Shown here one piece after another: positions 8,989 to 17,626 of a stretch of 64,000 bases of DNA. Under the pieces are notes generated by a model. The model made no database searches and was not told the DNA's origin. It worked only from the letters and a program-made list of their open reading frames with translations. The DNA lies in the NCBI GenBank assembly GCA_002319075.1, contig NVQB01000001.1:5580001-5644000 (forward strand), read 5' to 3'. Position 1 is the stretch's first letter. Each line of letters begins with the position of its first letter. The DNA is from Sphingobacteriaceae bacterium (GTDB lineage Bacteria; Bacteroidota; Bacteroidia; B-17B0; Aurantibacillaceae). The position numbers and the translations under genes were made by a program.

Positions 8989-9435
8989 TTAAGAAGTATA
9001 AGATTTAATAAGCATCTCCCCTACTTTTCTATCAATAATAAGCGTGAAATCGGAATCTTTTAAATCTTTGAGTTTTATCCAGCGTAAAGACTGTGCACCG
9101 TTTGTGAGTTCGTAATCATGCAAAATTTCGCTGACTTTAAAATCCAGATTTCCCAAAGCTTTTACAAGATAATAAATACTTATAACCTGGCTATTTGTGT
9201 CGAAGGAAGAGGTTACAAAAAAATCAGTCGTGTAAAAATGCTCTGCAACTTCGATATCCAAATTTAATTCTTCTTTGAATTCACGGATCAGACCGTCTTT
9301 TAATCCCTCTCCAAATTCCAATCCTCCCCCGGGTAATTTGGTGATCTTATTTTTTTTGATATACTCATCCGACACCAAAACTGCGCCATCCTTAATAAGC
9401 ACACCATATACTCTTACATTGAATTTATTTGGCAC
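8989..9435 (-). CDS. Nudix hydrolase
   Basis: A 148-residue Nudix-fold enzyme that cleaves nucleoside diphosphates linked to another moiety. The Nudix box is complete: G37, E43, R51, E52, E55 and E56 (GX5EX7REUXEEXGU, with Asn in place of the late Gly). The substrate cannot be told. It is the first gene of the minus-strand group that continues into yidD. Confidence 0.85.
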   Translation of the reverse strand: MPNKFNVRVYGVLIKDGAVLVSDEYIKKNKITKLPGGGLEFGEGLKDGLIREFKEELNLDIEVAEHFYTTDFFVTSSFDTNSQVISIYYLVKALGNLDFKVSEILHDYELTNGAQSLRWIKLKDLKDSDFTLIIDRKVGEMLIKSYTS

Positions 9436-9527
9436 AGAGTAAATTTAAAGTTTAAAGTCTGATAATGAAAAGAATAAATCCTAAAATACCTTAAGCCGTA
9501 AAAGAGAAGCCTTAAATTGGATAATTC

Positions 9528-9557
9528 TTGGTAGTGTGAGGAAAGATCTTACTTTTG
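9528..9557 (+). promoter_or_regulatory. Bacteroidota-type sigma promoter
   Basis: TTG at 9528-9530 and TACTTTTG at 9550-9557 are separated by 19 bp. This matches the Bacteroidota primary-sigma consensus (-33 TTTG-like, -7 TAnnTTTG). The ATG of the next gene is only 11 bp downstream, so the leader would be very short. Confidence 0.55.
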
Positions 9558-9567
9558 TTATTCTAAC

Positions 9568-10101
9568 ATGGAAATTAAAAAAACAGTCATCTCGTTTTTC
9601 CTTATCATGGTATTTTTCCTCATCACAGGACGATTTCTTGTATTTATGGGTTTTTTAGAATCTCAAAAACCTGCTTTTAGAAACTATATTATCCTTAATC
9701 AACTGTCAAAAACGGTAAGCATTAAACTTGCGTCTGAAGATCTTTTTAAAGATAAGAACGGACTTTACTGGCAAGATGATAACAAAGAACTGGTAAAAAG
9801 CGGCAGCTATTTTGAAATTGTGTGTATTAAACTGATTAAAGATTCTGCGGTGGTTTTTATTCTTGAAGACGCAAATGAAACGCGTCTGTTTCAGAAGTTT
9901 TTTTGTCTGACTACTACAAATACTTCCTTACTTGTAGAATTTATTAAACTGCTTTCCAATCTCAGTTTTCTTAGTTTTGAAGACATTTCTCTCAAACATT
10001 TCTTTTCACTTATAAAAAAACAAAACACGCATATTTTCTTCAAACCTCAGCAATTTCATGCTGAATTAATAAAGCCTCCAAAATTCCAGCAGATCATTTA
10101 A
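9568..10101 (+). CDS. Membrane-anchored protein of unknown function
   Basis: A 177-residue protein that I do not recognise. One strong transmembrane segment lies at about residues 9-31 (VISFFLIMVFFLITGRFLVF). The rest is a soluble domain, probably periplasmic, rich in Phe, Leu and Lys. It lies 101 bp upstream of a TonB-dependent receptor on the same strand and has a good promoter directly in front, so it may be co-expressed with that receptor, but nothing in it shows a role in uptake. Confidence 0.6.
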   Translation: MEIKKTVISFFLIMVFFLITGRFLVFMGFLESQKPAFRNYIILNQLSKTVSIKLASEDLFKDKNGLYWQDDNKELVKSGSYFEIVCIKLIKDSAVVFILEDANETRLFQKFFCLTTTNTSLLVEFIKLLSNLSFLSFEDISLKHFFSLIKKQNTHIFFKPQQFHAELIKPPKFQQII

Positions 10102-10202
10102 CATTCTGCAACATTCGGATATAGCGCAGCACAAACCTTTTCAGCCAAAATTTTAAACAGGATTATTCATCTTGTTTCTATTAGTCATTAAAAAAACTCA
10201 AC

Positions 10203-12620
10203 ATGAAAAAAATATTACTTTTTTTATTTACCCTGTCATGCTTTTTTTCAAAAGCGCAGGTTTTGATCATTACCGACAACTCGAGTCGCGAAAAAATAAG
10301 CAACGTTATCATACAAGATAAAAACAATAAATCAGCAAGCTCTGATGCTGAAGGAAAAGTCGACATCACCGGCCTTGATAAAGATGGCCCGCTTTTGGTT
10401 TACCACTCGTCCTTTTCTGCCTACGCTTTAACGGAAGAGCAAAAGTCTGGAAGCATAACAGAAGTACGATTAACGTCGAAAGCTGTTAACCTCGATGAGA
10501 TCGTGCTTTCAGCCAACCGTACCAGGGAACATAAAATAGATGTTCCTTATTCTATTAATGTTATACATCAAAAAGAAATAGAGTTTGGTAATCAGCCCAC
10601 CAGCGCTGACGTACTGCAAAATACAGGCGCGGTGTTTGTTCAAAAAAGTCAAATGGGCGGTGGAAGCCCTATATTAAGGGGCTTCGAAGCTAATAAAGTG
10701 CTTATTGTTGTAGATGGTGTACGCATGAATAATGCGATTTACCGTGGCGGGCATTTACAGGATGTGATAACTCTGGATGCAAATATGCTGGAGAGAACGG
10801 AAGTTGTTTTTGGCCCGGCCTCCACCATATATGGTAGTGATGCGTTGGGAGGAGTAATGCATTTTTATACGAAGAATGCTGAATTCAGCACTTCTGAAAA
10901 ACCACTCGTAAAGACAAACGCCTTCATTCGTCATGCCACCGTTAACAATGAGCAAACAGGGCACCTGGATCTTAACCTGGGATGGAAAAAATTTGCCTCT
11001 ATGACCAATGTCACTTATTCTGATTTTGGCGACCTTAGAAGCGGCAGAACTAAACTGACCGGCTCTCCGAATACCTGGGACCGCAACTACTCGGTGCAAC
11101 GTTTTGGCAACCGCGACAGCATGGTTAAGAATCCGGATAATAATGTTCAGTTAGGAACAGCCTATTCTCAGCTAGACCTGATGCAACGTTTCTCACTTAA
11201 AACAGGAAACTTTGTTACCCATAATTTAAATCTCCAGTACAGTAAATCTTCTGACATTCCGCGTTACGATCGTCTTACAGAAATGGCCGGAACAAATTTG
11301 CGTTTTGCAGAGTGGAACTATGGGCCACAACAACGATTCATGGCGGCTTACACCTTAAGCTTTGAAAAAGCAACTTTCTTAACAGATAATGTAAAAGTAA
11401 TTGCAGCTTACCAAAAAATAGATCAGGACAGAATTTCACGACGTTTCCAGAATAACAACCGCGTTACCCAAATGGAAGATGTCACCGTGCTCTCTTTAAA
11501 CACCGACGCCTATAAGCGTGTGCAAGAAAAACATGAATTACGCTATGGTTTTGAAATTCAGTCGAACGATGTACAGTCAACAGCCAATAACCTGCAAATC
11601 GTAACCAATGTGGAGTCGCCTGCTGCAACACGTTACGGAGACGGAGGAAACAAAATGACTACAGCAGGCATCTATCTCTCACATGCGTGGGAAGTAACAA
11701 GAAATTTTGTTATATCCGATGGAATAAGATTTACTGCTAACTCTTTGGAATCAAAATTCAACGACACAACTTTTTTTAAATTCCCTTACAGCTCAGGAAA
11801 ACAAACCAACCAGGCAGCAACCGGAAGTTTAGGTTTTACCTGGAAGGAAGAAAATGATTACAAAGTGAGTTTGCTTGCCAATACAGGATTTAGAACGCCA
11901 AATATTGATGATATGAGCAAAGTGTTTGAAAGCAGTGGAACTATTATTGTTGTGCCTAACATCAATTTAAAACCCGAATACGCTTATAATTTTGAAATGA
12001 GCATCAGTAAAATTTTCGATCAAAAATATAAGTTTGACGTGACAGGTTTTTATACTGTTCTTGAAAATGCCTTGGTAATGGCAGACTATAATTTTAAGGG
12101 GCAAGACACGCTTAATATAAACGGCTCAAAAAGAAAAGTGCAGGCAGTTCAGAATAAAAACAGAGCTTACATCTACGGGCTCACCGCTGGCGTTCAGTTT
12201 GACTTTAATAAAAATATCTCCTTTAAAAGTATTATAAATTATACTTACGGAAGATATGCGGATGTAAAACGCGATACAGTGCTGCCTTTAGACCATATTC
12301 CACCCGTATTCGGACAAACAAGTTTACTCTTTAAAGAAAAAAATGCCGACGCTGAATTTTTCGTTCGCTACAACGGAAAAAAATCAGGATCCGATTACAG
12401 TAGTTCTGGCGAAGACAATGCTCTTTACAGCGCCAACGCCATTACCGGGTATATGCCCGCCTGGTTCACCCTTAATCTAAGGATAGGATATAATTTTACA
12501 AGAAATTTACGTGTAAATGCGTCCTGCGAGAATATAACAGACAATCGTTACAGAGTTTTTGCCAGTGGAGTAAGTGCTCCTGGAAGAAACTTTATTATTA
12601 GTTTACGGTACAAAATGTAA
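10203..12620 (+). CDS. TonB-dependent outer membrane receptor, heme/hemoglobin type
   Basis: An 805-residue outer-membrane receptor with signal peptide (1-18), a carboxypeptidase-regulatory-like N-terminal beta domain (about 19-95), a plug domain, and a barrel ending in a C-terminal aromatic strand. The plug carries SPILRGFEANKVLIVVDGVR and the GPASTIYGSDALGG segment, which are typical of the hemoglobin/transferrin/lactoferrin receptor group. It would import heme or another iron compound with TonB-ExbBD energy. The match is to the group; the ligand is inferred. No HmuY or FusA-like partner is visible. Confidence 0.85.
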   Translation: MKKILLFLFTLSCFFSKAQVLIITDNSSREKISNVIIQDKNNKSASSDAEGKVDITGLDKDGPLLVYHSSFSAYALTEEQKSGSITEVRLTSKAVNLDEIVLSANRTREHKIDVPYSINVIHQKEIEFGNQPTSADVLQNTGAVFVQKSQMGGGSPILRGFEANKVLIVVDGVRMNNAIYRGGHLQDVITLDANMLERTEVVFGPASTIYGSDALGGVMHFYTKNAEFSTSEKPLVKTNAFIRHATVNNEQTGHLDLNLGWKKFASMTNVTYSDFGDLRSGRTKLTGSPNTWDRNYSVQRFGNRDSMVKNPDNNVQLGTAYSQLDLMQRFSLKTGNFVTHNLNLQYSKSSDIPRYDRLTEMAGTNLRFAEWNYGPQQRFMAAYTLSFEKATFLTDNVKVIAAYQKIDQDRISRRFQNNNRVTQMEDVTVLSLNTDAYKRVQEKHELRYGFEIQSNDVQSTANNLQIVTNVESPAATRYGDGGNKMTTAGIYLSHAWEVTRNFVISDGIRFTANSLESKFNDTTFFKFPYSSGKQTNQAATGSLGFTWKEENDYKVSLLANTGFRTPNIDDMSKVFESSGTIIVVPNINLKPEYAYNFEMSISKIFDQKYKFDVTGFYTVLENALVMADYNFKGQDTLNINGSKRKVQAVQNKNRAYIYGLTAGVQFDFNKNISFKSIINYTYGRYADVKRDTVLPLDHIPPVFGQTSLLFKEKNADAEFFVRYNGKKSGSDYSSSGEDNALYSANAITGYMPAWFTLNLRIGYNFTRNLRVNASCENITDNRYRVFASGVSAPGRNFIISLRYKM

Positions 12621-12640
12621 AACATCCACGCTAAATTTAA

Positions 12641-12760
12641 AGAGGTTGTCTCAAAAGTAAAATGAAGTCACTGAGAATCTCTTAAACTAAATTTGAATCG
12701 GATAGGTACCCGAATAGAAAGAGGCTGATCTCGACTTTTGAGACAGCCTCTTTTTATTTT
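12641..12760. terminator. Bidirectional terminator with competing 18-bp inverted repeat
   Basis: A compact hairpin with arms GAGGCTG (12721-12727) and CAGCCTC (12744-12750) precedes TTTTTATTTT, ending the TonB-receptor transcript. The same 3' arm can instead pair with 12641-12658 (AGAGGTTGTCTCAAAAGT against 12734-12751, one mismatch). From the other strand it would end the giant cargo gene that stops at 12788. The outer repeat could also be the ends of a small decayed element. Confidence 0.65.
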
Positions 12761-12787
12761 GCAAGTTATAATGGACTTTGTGCTAAG

Positions 12788-15700
12788 CTATCGCACTAAT
12801 GTAATGGTTCCGCTGGTATTAAAATCTTTACCATCAGAGCCTTTCGCGGTTATGATATAAGTAAACACCCCCTCTGCAGCATCTTTACCTGCTGGATTCT
12901 TTCCATCCCATTCAATGTTACCGGTGCTGCTGTCAAGCGTATACACCTTATGTCCCCAGCGGTCAAAAATCGTAATGGAGATTTTTGTAAGATTTGTTGC
13001 TTTTACGAAGAAGATGTCATTCACCCCATCATTGTTTGGTGAAAAGATATTTGGTATTTTGAGTTCCGAAGGAATTTCAACATTTACCACTTTGCGCACC
13101 GTATCAAGGCAGGTACCTTTTGTCACAAACATAGTTACTGTATAAGTGCCCGGCGCATTAAAAACAGTTTCGGGAGAAATGCTAACGGAATTTGTACTTT
13201 GTGTAGTACCGTTTCCAAAATTCCAGTAAGAACTGATACCCGTATTGTTAGTGGTTGACGAAGAGTTATTATAAAACAAAACCTTTAGCGGAGCAGTGCC
13301 ACTATTTGGTTCTGCAACAAAGTCTCCCGTGAGATCACCATCCACAACGTCTACAAATGCCCCACTGGCACAATCATTAAGACTGTTTACAACATTTACC
13401 TGGTACCTTCCCGGACCACTCACAACAAGACTGGAATTTGTATTTGTTCCGATAGCGGGACCCGGAGAAGTCCATGAATAAGTATACGACGTTTGGGTAT
13501 CTCCATAAATTGGTTTAATGGAAAGAGATTTTGCGCCACAATCTAAAACAAAAGGTTCCGGAGCCTTGGGCCTGTTTAAACTAGGATACTGGCGGAAATC
13601 GGCTACCGTTTTAGTTCCGGTTGAAAGACATCCATTATTCAGATCTTTAATAGTTACCGTATAAACACCTGGCAGACCTGCTACATAGGTCGTACTGAGT
13701 TGTAGCGGTGTTTGAGGCGTTGGTCCTTGCCATAAAAGAGCGACCGCTGCCTGAGGATGCGGGTAAACCGGTGGAATTGTGGAGTTGCTTCCATTGGTCA
13801 GAATCAAGGTAGCAGTGCTGCAGGTGATCTGGTTTCCCCCGTTGATAACTGCATTTGGTTTAAACAGGTTCTGCAACATAGGGATTACAGTTGTTGTTTT
13901 ACAGGTATTATTCTCGTCTGTTACGGTAAGCGTATAGTTGGCAAGTACAGTACTGGTGGTTGCTAAAGAGTTGGATAAAACTGTAATGGTATTACTTGCT
14001 ACGTTGCCAGGATTGCCTGGAAAAGACCACACATAACTCACATTTGTATTTAAACTTTGTCCTTCAAGCACCACACTCGGGGTGTTGCAATCGAGAATAA
14101 GTTGTGGCACCACGGCGTTAGCCTGTGGCCCAAGGGTATTTTGAAGGACAGATACCTGAACACGTGTCTCGCAGAAATTGGTATTGTCTTTTGTGATCAC
14201 CGTCCATGTACCCGGAACCACGACACTGTAGGTAGCATTGGTACTTAAAGATCCTGAAGGTACAGTTGTGGATGTTGGTGGACCTAATAAGGTGTAGGAA
14301 ACAGGTCCGCCAGGCGTAGGCGTTGTGCTGGCATTGAGGATATTAATTGTAGCAACGCTTTTTGAACCACAACCCAGTGTAAAGTTTTGCGGACTGCTTA
14401 AAGTGTATGTTGGGAATCCTGATGAGGAAGCAACAGTAAATTCTTTGCAACTACGGCAACCGTTAGCATCGTTAATCGCGCAATGCGTATAGATTCCGGG
14501 AGAGCCCGGAACAAAAGTTGTGGAATAACCCCCTGCGGTTAAAGTTCCGCCCTGCGGTGCTATCCAGGCGTGCGAAATATTTACAGACGGGCTACCATAA
14601 GCCGTAACCGTTATAACCGAAGTAACAGAACAGGTAATGTTCTGAAACAAAGGAGTAACCGTTGATGAGGGTGCAAAAGTATTTGTATTGATCACAAAAG
14701 TTTTGGTGCTGATGCATCCTGAAAGAGGGTTCAGTGCAATCACTGTCCAGGTTCCAAAAGAGTTTGTAGCGCTAAATACTGCGCTGGGACCATAGATGGG
14801 TGCGGATGATCCGTTTGAACTTGTATAAGTAACCGTTGTGGAAGGTGTGTAGACAAGCTCTAATGTGGGATTAAGACAAGTGATCAGGTAATTGCCTCCC
14901 GGAGGGTTTATATTAAAAACTGGCGGCAAGGGAATCGGGTTCATGGTGAAATTGGCAACAGCTGTGCATCCCCAGTCGGTGGCGACGGTAGCGCTGTAAG
15001 CCCCTGGAGTTAAATTGCTGCCAGAAGTTTGTGTGTTGCTGGTAAAAGTGGTTGGTAAAGGTGCCCAGGTTATGGTATGGCTGGGCACAGGAGAAGCTGG
15101 ATTAAAAGTAAGATGAAGATCGATGGCGTTAAAAGTACTCGTACAACTACTTTGCGTAAAGGTTGGTGCGAATGAAGGTTGCGGGAAAACAGACACTGTA
15201 GAAATGGCACTGTTGGTTACCACTACATTTGCCTGGTTAGTTCCTGTAACATATAGAGAATATACCGTGGTTGAAGAGGGTGTAACTGTAAAATTACCGG
15301 TTGTATTTGTAAAACTTCCGGGCTGCATGGAAAAACTTGCGCCCGTTAAACTGATGGAATTCACTACACTTAAGGATACACTTTGTCCCGCGCAGATATT
15401 GTAATCCTGGGCTACACTAAAGAAACAGGGACTTGTTGCGGTAGGACAAGCAAAGGATTGCATTGCCGGGTAAGTTCCAACAAAACCACTTCCTGAAACG
15501 TAAAGGCGTTTGTTTGGTTTGTCGAGCTTAATATCATACACATATTGGTTGGTAGTTGTAGGGGCAACACTTAGCGAAACAGGAGTTAAAGTGCTAAAAG
15601 CAGTTCCATTGTATGCATAACACAAAATGTTTGTGTTTCCTCCCAGGTAAAGATTGTTACAGTCGTCAACGGCTATTCCGCCCTGCTCTAATAAATTTAA

Positions 15701-17269
15701 ACCGGAAACAGTTACAGACGTTACTAATGCTCCGGTTGCTTTGTTATAAGAAGCCAGATGAATACCGTCATAATAAAATAAATAATTATTATTCACCGCC
15801 AAACAGTTAAAACCATTTGAGTTTACACCAGTCCCGCCCACATACTGCGATTTATTTCCCGCCTCATTTAAAACCGTAAAAGTGCTGGGCGCCGTCCACA
15901 CATTTCCATTAAAGGTTGTGTTAACCAAACATATATTGTCGTTTAAACCACCGCCAGCATAGACAATAAAAATTTTACCGCTATTGTCGATAGCGTGAGA
16001 TACGATATCCTGCCCGGCATTTGGATTAGATGGCTGAAAGGTTGTAAGATTAATAACGGCAGTTGTGGGATTGATAGTTACAGCCGAAATGTTTGAAGTA
16101 GTACCTCCTCCTAATACGAATACTTCGCCCGTAACACAGTGAAACCCCATATCCCATACTTCTTCAAACTGGTTATTGGCAGTGTTTACAAAGTTATCAT
16201 AGTTACCGGCTGCATCAATGCGTATAACCTCGTTTCCTGAGCTGGAATAAGCCTGACCTATATATGTTTTACCACTGTATTTATCCACACCAAAATTACT
16301 GGCATAAGAACTGAGTGGTGTACTGTTCCATGCAGGTGTGGTTACAGTGCCAGAGAAGGTCCATACCAATGCTCCTGTTGAACTGTAGCGCGCCACTTTA
16401 AAAAGATTATATCCTCCATAGATGTAAGTGTTTCCTCCAAAATCGTAATCTACGTCATAGGCGTAGTTGTTGCTTGATAAGCTCGTGACAGAAGTTACCC
16501 AGGGATCAATAATTAAAGTCTTATCGTGTGAAAAGTTATTGGGAAAACTAAATCCAATTGTCTTATCGCTTAAATTAAATCCTGATACAACCGGTGTTTT
16601 ATCTTCATAAAAACTTTTAGGCAGGTATTCTTTAATATCCCATAAAGAGGTTTTGATCACAATATTGCCTTCGCCATCTTTCTTAATTTTAGTCACGTCG
16701 CCGGTGTATGCTAGTTTAATTTGCGCGGGATCTGCGCCAGGATGGATAATGACATTGTATTTTATCCCACACTCTTTATCAGCGGGTATGGTGTATTCAA
16801 TATCAATATTTTTGTAAACATTTTTGTATGTAATTTTTTTAAAGGTAGAGGAGTTGTAGTGAGATGGTCCGTAAGTGATATAATGCATCTGCTTTTCGCT
16901 TCTTTCCACTACAATATCTTTATTAGCATTCAGCCAATTCATAGTAACATAGTGAAGCTCCGGCTTTTTATATACACTGAGATTTCCCCTTTCAACTTCT
17001 TCACGCTGGCGCTCCGTTAAAGGAAAAAATTTACTCATCTCATACACTAAACCTTTGTCGGTAAAATAGATTTTCTCTAAACCGTTGTCTAAAACAAAAT
17101 GAACCTTGTCTTTAGAAGGCAAACTATTGTCGTATTGTCCGCGGTTCTCGACAAATACGCGTGTTCCAAATGGGTCTTTAGAACTAATAAAATCAGGAGC
17201 CGGCCCTCCAAATAAAGTTTTTGAGATGCAAATTCCAAAAACTATTAAATAAAATAAGTGTGTTTTCAT
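12788..17269 (-). CDS. Giant T9SS type B sorting-domain cargo protein (copy 1)
   Basis: A 1493-residue secreted protein. It has a signal peptide (1-21), an N-terminal domain at about 30-260 of the DUF7948 kind (RVFVENRGQYD, then PADPAQIKLAY-like segments), a beta-propeller-like stretch, and many Ig-like modules rich in Thr, Ser, Asn and Pro. A PKD domain lies near 1310-1395 (SYWNFGNGTT) and the gliding-motility-associated C-terminal domain starts near 1400 (IPNIFSPNNDGVNDIFF). That last domain is the type B signal for T9SS export and cell-surface attachment. It is likely an adhesin-like surface protein. The next gene upstream is a paralogue of exactly the same length, in tandem. Confidence 0.88.
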   Translation of the reverse strand: MKTHLFYLIVFGICISKTLFGGPAPDFISSKDPFGTRVFVENRGQYDNSLPSKDKVHFVLDNGLEKIYFTDKGLVYEMSKFFPLTERQREEVERGNLSVYKKPELHYVTMNWLNANKDIVVERSEKQMHYITYGPSHYNSSTFKKITYKNVYKNIDIEYTIPADKECGIKYNVIIHPGADPAQIKLAYTGDVTKIKKDGEGNIVIKTSLWDIKEYLPKSFYEDKTPVVSGFNLSDKTIGFSFPNNFSHDKTLIIDPWVTSVTSLSSNNYAYDVDYDFGGNTYIYGGYNLFKVARYSSTGALVWTFSGTVTTPAWNSTPLSSYASNFGVDKYSGKTYIGQAYSSSGNEVIRIDAAGNYDNFVNTANNQFEEVWDMGFHCVTGEVFVLGGGTTSNISAVTINPTTAVINLTTFQPSNPNAGQDIVSHAIDNSGKIFIVYAGGGLNDNICLVNTTFNGNVWTAPSTFTVLNEAGNKSQYVGGTGVNSNGFNCLAVNNNYLFYYDGIHLASYNKATGALVTSVTVSGLNLLEQGGIAVDDCNNLYLGGNTNILCYAYNGTAFSTLTPVSLSVAPTTTNQYVYDIKLDKPNKRLYVSGSGFVGTYPAMQSFACPTATSPCFFSVAQDYNICAGQSVSLSVVNSISLTGASFSMQPGSFTNTTGNFTVTPSSTTVYSLYVTGTNQANVVVTNSAISTVSVFPQPSFAPTFTQSSCTSTFNAIDLHLTFNPASPVPSHTITWAPLPTTFTSNTQTSGSNLTPGAYSATVATDWGCTAVANFTMNPIPLPPVFNINPPGGNYLITCLNPTLELVYTPSTTVTYTSSNGSSAPIYGPSAVFSATNSFGTWTVIALNPLSGCISTKTFVINTNTFAPSSTVTPLFQNITCSVTSVITVTAYGSPSVNISHAWIAPQGGTLTAGGYSTTFVPGSPGIYTHCAINDANGCRSCKEFTVASSSGFPTYTLSSPQNFTLGCGSKSVATINILNASTTPTPGGPVSYTLLGPPTSTTVPSGSLSTNATYSVVVPGTWTVITKDNTNFCETRVQVSVLQNTLGPQANAVVPQLILDCNTPSVVLEGQSLNTNVSYVWSFPGNPGNVASNTITVLSNSLATTSTVLANYTLTVTDENNTCKTTTVIPMLQNLFKPNAVINGGNQITCSTATLILTNGSNSTIPPVYPHPQAAVALLWQGPTPQTPLQLSTTYVAGLPGVYTVTIKDLNNGCLSTGTKTVADFRQYPSLNRPKAPEPFVLDCGAKSLSIKPIYGDTQTSYTYSWTSPGPAIGTNTNSSLVVSGPGRYQVNVVNSLNDCASGAFVDVVDGDLTGDFVAEPNSGTAPLKVLFYNNSSSTTNNTGISSYWNFGNGTTQSTNSVSISPETVFNAPGTYTVTMFVTKGTCLDTVRKVVNVEIPSELKIPNIFSPNNDGVNDIFFVKATNLTKISITIFDRWGHKVYTLDSSTGNIEWDGKNPAGKDAAEGVFTYIITAKGSDGKDFNTSGTITLVR

Positions 17270-17626
17270 GTGTTTAGAATGTTGGGTTTCGAATTGTAAT
17301 TCTAAATATACGAATCGAAAACAAAAAACCGTTTAATTTTAGCAATTACCTGCGAAAAGAAAAAAGCCGATCCCCAAAATCGTCATACAACGATCTCAAA
17401 AAGCTAAAAAGCCACAGGCACGCATGATATACAGATTCTTGCGCGCCTCCAGGTATAGAGAAAGGGCGAAGGGTGTTTTGCTTCGTTGAGAGGGATGGTA
17501 ACATAGCTCAAAACACATGTATTAACAGTTTAGTAAGCTTCTAATCCATTTCACTCCAATAAAAAGAGCTTATTCCTTATGGAATAAGCTCTTTATTTGC
17601 CAGTTATAGTTGGACTTTGTGCTAAA
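17270..17626. other. Intergenic region between the two giant paralogues
   Basis: This 357-bp gap carries the promoter side of copy 1 (near 17280-17340, AT-rich) and the terminator of copy 2. The middle (about 17340-17530) shows no gene, no tRNA and no repeat of other parts of the window. Confidence 0.6.
17558..17598 (-). terminator. Rho-independent terminator
   Basis: A perfect 14-bp inverted repeat, AAAGAGCTTATTCC (17563-17576) and its complement (17581-17594), encloses a 4-nt loop. On the minus strand it is followed by a T-run, placing it 30 bp after the stop of copy 2. Confidence 0.85.

Noticed and set aside
12641-12751. Insertion sequence or MITE
   Set aside because: There is no transposase and no target-site duplication visible at the ends; a terminator explains the hairpin.
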